DNA from: Acidobacteriota bacterium
GTDB taxonomy: Bacteria > Acidobacteriota > Blastocatellia > Pyrinomonadales > Pyrinomonadaceae
Direction of reading: 5' to 3'
Assembly (NCBI GenBank): GCA_019247865.1
Contig: JAFBAJ010000800.1
Location: 1 to 9,078, forward strand
DNA: 9,078 nt
The translations under genes and the position numbers were made by a program. This document shows, piece after piece, positions 5,606 through 9,078 of this stretch. The first letter of the stretch is position 1. Each line of letters opens with the position of its first letter. The notes beneath the pieces were generated by a model. The model ran no database searches. It was given only the letters and a program-made list of their open reading frames with translations, and had not been told where the DNA came from.

Positions 5606-5960
5606 ATCGGACAACTTCCGTTCCCGCTGGACGCGCGAACGCTTCACCAGACTCATCTTTAAATGCAAATTCTCTTTTGATCCTATTCTTTAGTCCGCTC
5701 GCAGAATGTCGGCTTTGTTAAGACGACAAAATGCAGCCCCCCGGCATTTCCGGCACTGGCTTTTCGTAGAAGCGCGAATACCTCACTTATTCAATCAAAG
5801 GTCCGCCGCTCCGCCTGGTACATCCGTTGGCAGGACTCTCAGCGAAGCGGCGCGCTGAAAGGTCAAGAGCGATCAGATCAAGAGATTAGCGACAGGCCCA
5901 CCGACAGTATTGATTTTCAGATGAAGATGAGAGCGCAGCAGTAAGACTAAGGAGAAAACA
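5606..5960 (+). other. Gap without a convincing gene, upstream of the peroxidase cluster
   Basis: The first part (about 5606-5670) probably holds the rest of the decayed DUF6788 reading frame. A frame open from about 5680 to the TAA at 5941-5943 (ending MKMRAQQ) has no ribosome site or recognisable motif. The last bases hold AAGGAG (5949-5954), a good Shine-Dalgarno for the ATG at 5961. I find no persuasive -35/-10 pair, though the promoter of the cluster must lie here or further upstream. Confidence 0.4.
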
Positions 5961-7172
5961 ATGACACAGGAGGCGGCCCAGGCGGCTGTACGCGACCGCA
6001 CCGAGCGCAGCACAACGCAAAACTTTGTTCGCTACGGTCCCGATGTTGAGCAGGAGGAGTCCGGCTTTGAACAAACCCTGCAGCAGGTCCTCGATGACAT
6101 GAAACAGCATATGCGCGGGTCGCTTAAAACCGAGGGCATCGGACGTGTGGTGCGGAACGCTCATGCCAAGGGTTACGGTCTGGCCCGTGGAGAATTTGAA
6201 ATCCTCAGTGGCCTGCCGAGCGAGTACGCGCAGGGCATTTACGCCAAACCGGGACGCCACGAAGCCATGGTTCGTTTCTCAAATGGGACCAACCACGTTG
6301 GCGGGGATCAGTTCCTTGGTCCGATTACCGGCATCGGGCTGAAAATTTTCGGCATCGAGGGGAAAACTCTTCTGGAAGATGAGCCGGACAGTCACACCTT
6401 CGACTATGCGCTGATCAACCACCCGGTCTTCTTCGCCAACACGCTCGCGCATTATGTGTTCATTCAGTCTTTGGGCGCCAGCCTTGGCCTACCGCCGCCT
6501 GCGAACCTTACGCCGGAGGAAAGGCAGGCAGAACTGCACCGCTTTCTCTACAACTTTGTGACGGGCAAGGGGACGCTTCCTCCGGAGCAATGGGCGTGGG
6601 AGGAACTCGGCGCGTTCCTGCAACTCGCGCCAATCAAGCCCGTGAATCTCATCCTCTCGACGTATTGGACGATGGGTGCGGTGCGGCATGGCGACTACGT
6701 CGCAAAGGTTCGCGTAGCTCCGGTTCAATCGTTCGCCGACCGCGTTGAACAGCGAGCGCTCGATCTCACATCTGCGGAACAAGTCTTCCGGCCGGCGCTC
6801 GTCGCGGAATTGCGCAAGCGACCCTACGAGTTCGACGTTCAGGTGCAGCTCTCCACGGACCTGACTCGAATGCCCGTCGAGAAAACGACGGTACTCTGGC
6901 CCGAAAACCTCTCGCCGTTTGTGACCGTCGCGAAACTGCGGTTGCCGCAACAGGATATCGGCGGGGACGACAACTTCGAGAGGATGGACAAGACATCTAT
7001 GTCCCCCTGGCGCGTCACGGAAGAGCATCGTCCGCTCGGCAGCATCATGCGAGCGCGCAAAGAGGTCTACCGGCAATCATCGATTCTTCGTCACGAAACG
7101 AACCACCAGGAGCGCAAGGAACCGAGAAACCTGGCCGAAGTCTTTGGGCAACAAGCATCGGAAACACAATAG
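5961..7172 (+). CDS. Catalase-family haem protein (small, y4iL-like)
   Basis: A 403-residue protein; the ATG at 5961 has AAGGAG 6 nt upstream. Seen: the distal His in RNAHAKGYG (H68) followed by GEFEIL, matching the catalase R.VHA.G.GA.G.FE region; MVRFSNGT at 103-110; INHPVFFAN around 152-160, the counterpart of the catalase N.PVFF segment; and a C-terminal proximal motif RKEVY (R366, Y370), matching the Arg-x3-Tyr haem ligand of catalases. At 403 residues it is shorter than typical catalases (about 480-750), lacks their long N-terminal arm, and has no signal peptide. Family members bind haem and may degrade hydrogen peroxide or transform organic or lipid hydroperoxides, as allene oxide synthase relatives do. 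First gene of a likely operon with the 207-aa protein and the DyP peroxidase. Haem binding is well supported; substrate unknown. Confidence 0.9.
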   Translation: MTQEAAQAAVRDRTERSTTQNFVRYGPDVEQEESGFEQTLQQVLDDMKQHMRGSLKTEGIGRVVRNAHAKGYGLARGEFEILSGLPSEYAQGIYAKPGRHEAMVRFSNGTNHVGGDQFLGPITGIGLKIFGIEGKTLLEDEPDSHTFDYALINHPVFFANTLAHYVFIQSLGASLGLPPPANLTPEERQAELHRFLYNFVTGKGTLPPEQWAWEELGAFLQLAPIKPVNLILSTYWTMGAVRHGDYVAKVRVAPVQSFADRVEQRALDLTSAEQVFRPALVAELRKRPYEFDVQVQLSTDLTRMPVEKTTVLWPENLSPFVTVAKLRLPQQDIGGDDNFERMDKTSMSPWRVTEEHRPLGSIMRARKEVYRQSSILRHETNHQERKEPRNLAEVFGQQASETQ

Positions 7173-7199
7173 AAGAGTTGCCGGACAAGATCAGCAGCT

Positions 7200-7250
7200 A
7201 GCTGCTCTGAAAACTTCCTCTCCCTTTAAAGAGAGGAACTCTCAGCAGCT
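7200..7250 (+). promoter_or_regulatory. Long imperfect stem-loop in the catalase-like / 207-aa gene spacer
   Basis: The inner stem is TTCCTCTC (7215-7222) with GAGAGGAA (7231-7238), loop CCTTTAAA. The outer stem is AGCTGC (7200-7205) and TGA (7208-7210) with TCA GCAGCT (7242-7250), separated by a small bulge and an internal loop. A 14-bp perfect palindrome AGCAGCTAGCTGCT (7193-7206) overlaps its left foot. No T-run follows, so it looks more like an mRNA processing, stability or attenuation element than a classical terminator. Confidence 0.5.
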
Positions 7251-7300
7251 ACGAGAGCGGCGCACATCTGTAGAACAGAAACGAAAAGGAGAACATCGTG

Positions 7301-7924
7301 ATGGCAACGCAAACACAAACAGCGACCGAACACCAAAGCGACGCGGTCGTCGAACAGAAGCTTCAAAAGCTCAGGGAGCTTTACGCCGACGCGCCGGAGA
7401 TCGGAAAGGCTGCGATGGAGAACGGGCTCTCGATGCTTACGGAAGAGCTGGCAGCGCCGCCGCGGGCGCAGACCGCCGGACGTATCGGCCTCCGTCAGGG
7501 CAAGGTCTCGGAGCTCACAGTGTTCCTTCCGTTCGTGGAAGGGGGAGCGAAGCGGCTTCGCGGCCTGCTGCAATTACTGGAAGGGAACTTCCGGGCGGCG
7601 GACGCAGTGGGCACGGTCCACGACATGCGCTTCGTGTTCGTGGACAACGACACGAAGCTTCTCTTCGCGACGGCCTATGACGGCGACTTTGACGCCTACA
7701 TCGACGACTTCGCGACGAAGATTCCGAATGCTATGGATCTGTGGCTGAGCAATTGTGAAGGTTACCCGGGAATGCGTAGCGGGAAGGCGAAGGAGTGGAT
7801 ATTCGACCACCAGATCTCTGCGGAGGCGTGGTACGTCAACAGTCCGAACCTGACCGCGGCGGAGACGCGAGGGCTCGAACGCGTCGGCAAGGCGGTGGAC
7901 GAATTTCTGGACAAGATTGCGTAG
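7301..7924 (+). CDS. Conserved-looking 207-aa protein with a predicted ferredoxin-like segment, in the peroxidase cluster
   Basis: I do not recognise a named family. The ATG at 7301 lies 9 nt after AGGAG (7287-7291); an in-frame GTG just before it (7298) would add one residue. The first 55 residues are polar and helical. Residues about 70-140 read as strand (ELTVFLPF), helix (GAKRLRGLLQLL), strand (VHDMRFVFVD), strand (KLLFATAYDG), helix (FDAYIDDFATKI). This beta-alpha-beta-beta-alpha order is half of a dimeric alpha/beta barrel, the fold also used by DyP and chlorite dismutase. Segments like 'VGT.H..RFV..D' and 'DG....YIDDF' occur, in my recollection, in uncharacterised proteins beside DyP-type genes. 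It has no signal peptide or obvious haem ligand. It may be a partner or ancient relative of the peroxidase next to it. Confidence 0.8.
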   Translation: MATQTQTATEHQSDAVVEQKLQKLRELYADAPEIGKAAMENGLSMLTEELAAPPRAQTAGRIGLRQGKVSELTVFLPFVEGGAKRLRGLLQLLEGNFRAADAVGTVHDMRFVFVDNDTKLLFATAYDGDFDAYIDDFATKIPNAMDLWLSNCEGYPGMRSGKAKEWIFDHQISAEAWYVNSPNLTAAETRGLERVGKAVDEFLDKIA

Positions 7925-7991
7925 CCGCAAACGGCTCAATCAAGCCGGGGGCCGGATGAATAGAGCTCCGCGCCGATGAAAGGATGTCTTG

Positions 7992-9078
7992 ATGTCGTCA
8001 GTGAAAGAGTCTGTCGAGAACAATCGTTCGACCCATGCGCCGACGGTTGATCTGGATGAGATCCAGGCGACCGTATTCAGACCGAGGCCAGCGCCCTACT
8101 TCGGCACTCACGTGCTGTTGCGCGTTGACGATGCTCGGGCGGGCCGCGAACTCCTGCATCGACTCATCCCTCATGTCGACTCCGCAGCGAATTGGTGGAA
8201 TGCGCCCGCTCCCTGGCTGTCCGTCGCGATCAGTTACGCGGGCCTCCAGTCGCTCGGCGTCCCGCGTCGTTCACTGGAGAGCTTTCCGGAAGCCTTCCGC
8301 GTTGGGATGGCGGCGCGCGCCCGGCAGCTCGGAGATGAGGGCGTCAACGACCCGAAAAACTGGGAACGGCCGTTCGGAACCGGAGAGGTCCATATCGGAT
8401 TGAGCGCGTTCAGCGATTCCGAAGAGAAGCGGCGACGCGTCCTCGCGGTTGCTCGCGAACAATACGAGCGCTTCTCGGGCATCACCGTGCTGGACAGTCA
8501 GGACTTCGGGGCGCAGCCAGGCGATCTCAATCCGCTGGGTTACAAGGACGGCATCGATCAACCCGCCATCGAGGGGAGCGGCGTCGATCCGCTGCCTGGC
8601 GTGGGACGCCTGATCAAGGCCGGCGAGTTCATCCTCGGGTATCCAGGTGAAGCGGGCGTTCCCCTGCCGATGCCGCAGCCGGACGTGCTCGGTCGCAATG
8701 GCACTTATGTAGGCTTGCGCAAATATCAGTCGCGCGTCGGTGCCTTTAATCGATTCCTGCGAGCGAATGGGAGTACCGACGAAGAACGAGAACTGCTCGC
8801 TGCAAAGCTGGTCGGCCGCTGGCGCAGTGGCGCGCCGCTGACCCTGGCGCCGGATGTCGATAACCCCGGAATCGGGGCCGACCCGCAGCGAAACAACGAC
8901 TTCGATTACTCGAACGACACGCAAGGGCGACAAGTGCCGTTCGGATCTCATATCCGGCGCATGAACCCGCGAGATACAAAACTCACGCGGCTGACCGACG
9001 TCAACATACATCGGATCATCAGGAGAGGGACTACGTATGGACCGCCATACGATCCGAATGCTCTGTCCGAAGCAGATG
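7992..9078 (+). CDS. DyP-type (dye-decolorising) haem peroxidase, C-terminus beyond the window
   Basis: The frame is open from the ATG at 7992 to the right edge: 362 codons plus one base. AAAGGA lies just upstream; an ATG at 7984 is closed after two codons. Diagnostic DyP motifs are present: GYKDG at 183-187 followed by IDQP (the GxxDG motif, catalytic D186); VGRWRSGAPL at 274-283 (the conserved distal Arg, R276); and GSHIRRMNPRD starting at 318, with the proximal haem ligand H320. Family members oxidise dyes, phenols or other organics with hydrogen peroxide at an N-terminal and a C-terminal ferredoxin-like domain. Family length is commonly 430-480, so roughly the last quarter is missing. No Tat or Sec signal is seen, implying a cytoplasmic enzyme; whether it has an encapsulin-targeting tail cannot be judged. 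Third gene of the cluster, 67 nt after the 207-aa gene. Confidence 0.93.
   Translation, partial: MSSVKESVENNRSTHAPTVDLDEIQATVFRPRPAPYFGTHVLLRVDDARAGRELLHRLIPHVDSAANWWNAPAPWLSVAISYAGLQSLGVPRRSLESFPEAFRVGMAARARQLGDEGVNDPKNWERPFGTGEVHIGLSAFSDSEEKRRRVLAVAREQYERFSGITVLDSQDFGAQPGDLNPLGYKDGIDQPAIEGSGVDPLPGVGRLIKAGEFILGYPGEAGVPLPMPQPDVLGRNGTYVGLRKYQSRVGAFNRFLRANGSTDEERELLAAKLVGRWRSGAPLTLAPDVDNPGIGADPQRNNDFDYSNDTQGRQVPFGSHIRRMNPRDTKLTRLTDVNIHRIIRRGTTYGPPYDPNALSEAD

Noticed and set aside
5680..5943. Open frame ending MKMRAQQ just before the catalase-like gene
   Set aside because: No start with a ribosome site and no motif; perhaps a relic, not supportable as a gene.
5886..6260. Minus-strand frame of 124 codons
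   Set aside because: Antisense to the 5' part of the catalase-like gene; hydrophobic content comes from complementing its codons.
6489..7076. Minus-strand frame of 195 codons
   Set aside because: Arg-rich antisense shadow of the catalase-like gene.
7144..7680. Plus-strand frame of 178 codons
   Set aside because: Arg/Gly-rich and overlaps the 207-aa gene in another frame; the latter has a ribosome site and plausible secondary structure.
8271..9011. Minus-strand frame of 246 codons
   Set aside because: Long, but exactly antisense to the DyP gene, whose GxxDG and proximal His motifs settle the coding strand.

Overview
The window looks like chromosomal DNA of a free-living, probably Gram-negative soil or environmental bacterium. 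Codon use in the outer genes is moderately GC-rich. The gene families present (DUF4157 proteins, small catalase-like haem proteins, DyP peroxidases, DUF6788 fragments) are common in groups such as Acidobacteriota, Cyanobacteria, Proteobacteria and Bacteroidota. I cannot fix the phylum; an acidobacterium-like host is only a guess. No rRNA, tRNA or CRISPR array was seen.

Left part (1-2870): one long minus-strand gene starts at 2544 and runs off the left edge. It encodes a DUF4157 (eCIS_core-type) protein with an N-terminal cysteine cluster, an intact HELTH motif and two tandem OmpA-like domains. A good sigma70-like promoter (2619-2647) and two tandem 17-bp repeats lie upstream of it.

Middle part (2815-5345): a complete insertion sequence of 2261 bp (2871-5131) has 16-bp terminal inverted repeats with one mismatch, a perfect 9-bp target duplication, repeated GCCCAAAAAG boxes at both ends, and a visibly lower GC content. 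It carries a SWIM-zinc-finger DDE transposase (+). Unusually, it also carries two divergent passenger genes on the minus strand: a 52-aa zinc-ribbon protein and a 154-aa unknown. All are driven from one short bidirectional promoter/operator region (3702-3821). The IS sits inside an older, gene-less element of about 260 bp with imperfect 46-bp terminal inverted repeats (2815-2860 / 5300-5345), so this is a nested insertion. A decayed DUF6788 fragment follows (5369-5605), then about 350 bp with no convincing gene.

Right part (5961-9078): three co-directional genes form a likely oxidative or peroxide-metabolism operon. The first is a small catalase-family haem protein (y4iL-like). The second is a 207-aa protein with a predicted ferredoxin-like beta-alpha-beta-beta-alpha segment. 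The third is a DyP-type peroxidase cut by the right edge. A long stem-loop (7200-7250) lies between the first two genes. The combination suggests a haem-peroxidase cassette acting on peroxides or organic/lipid hydroperoxides; the substrate is unknown.
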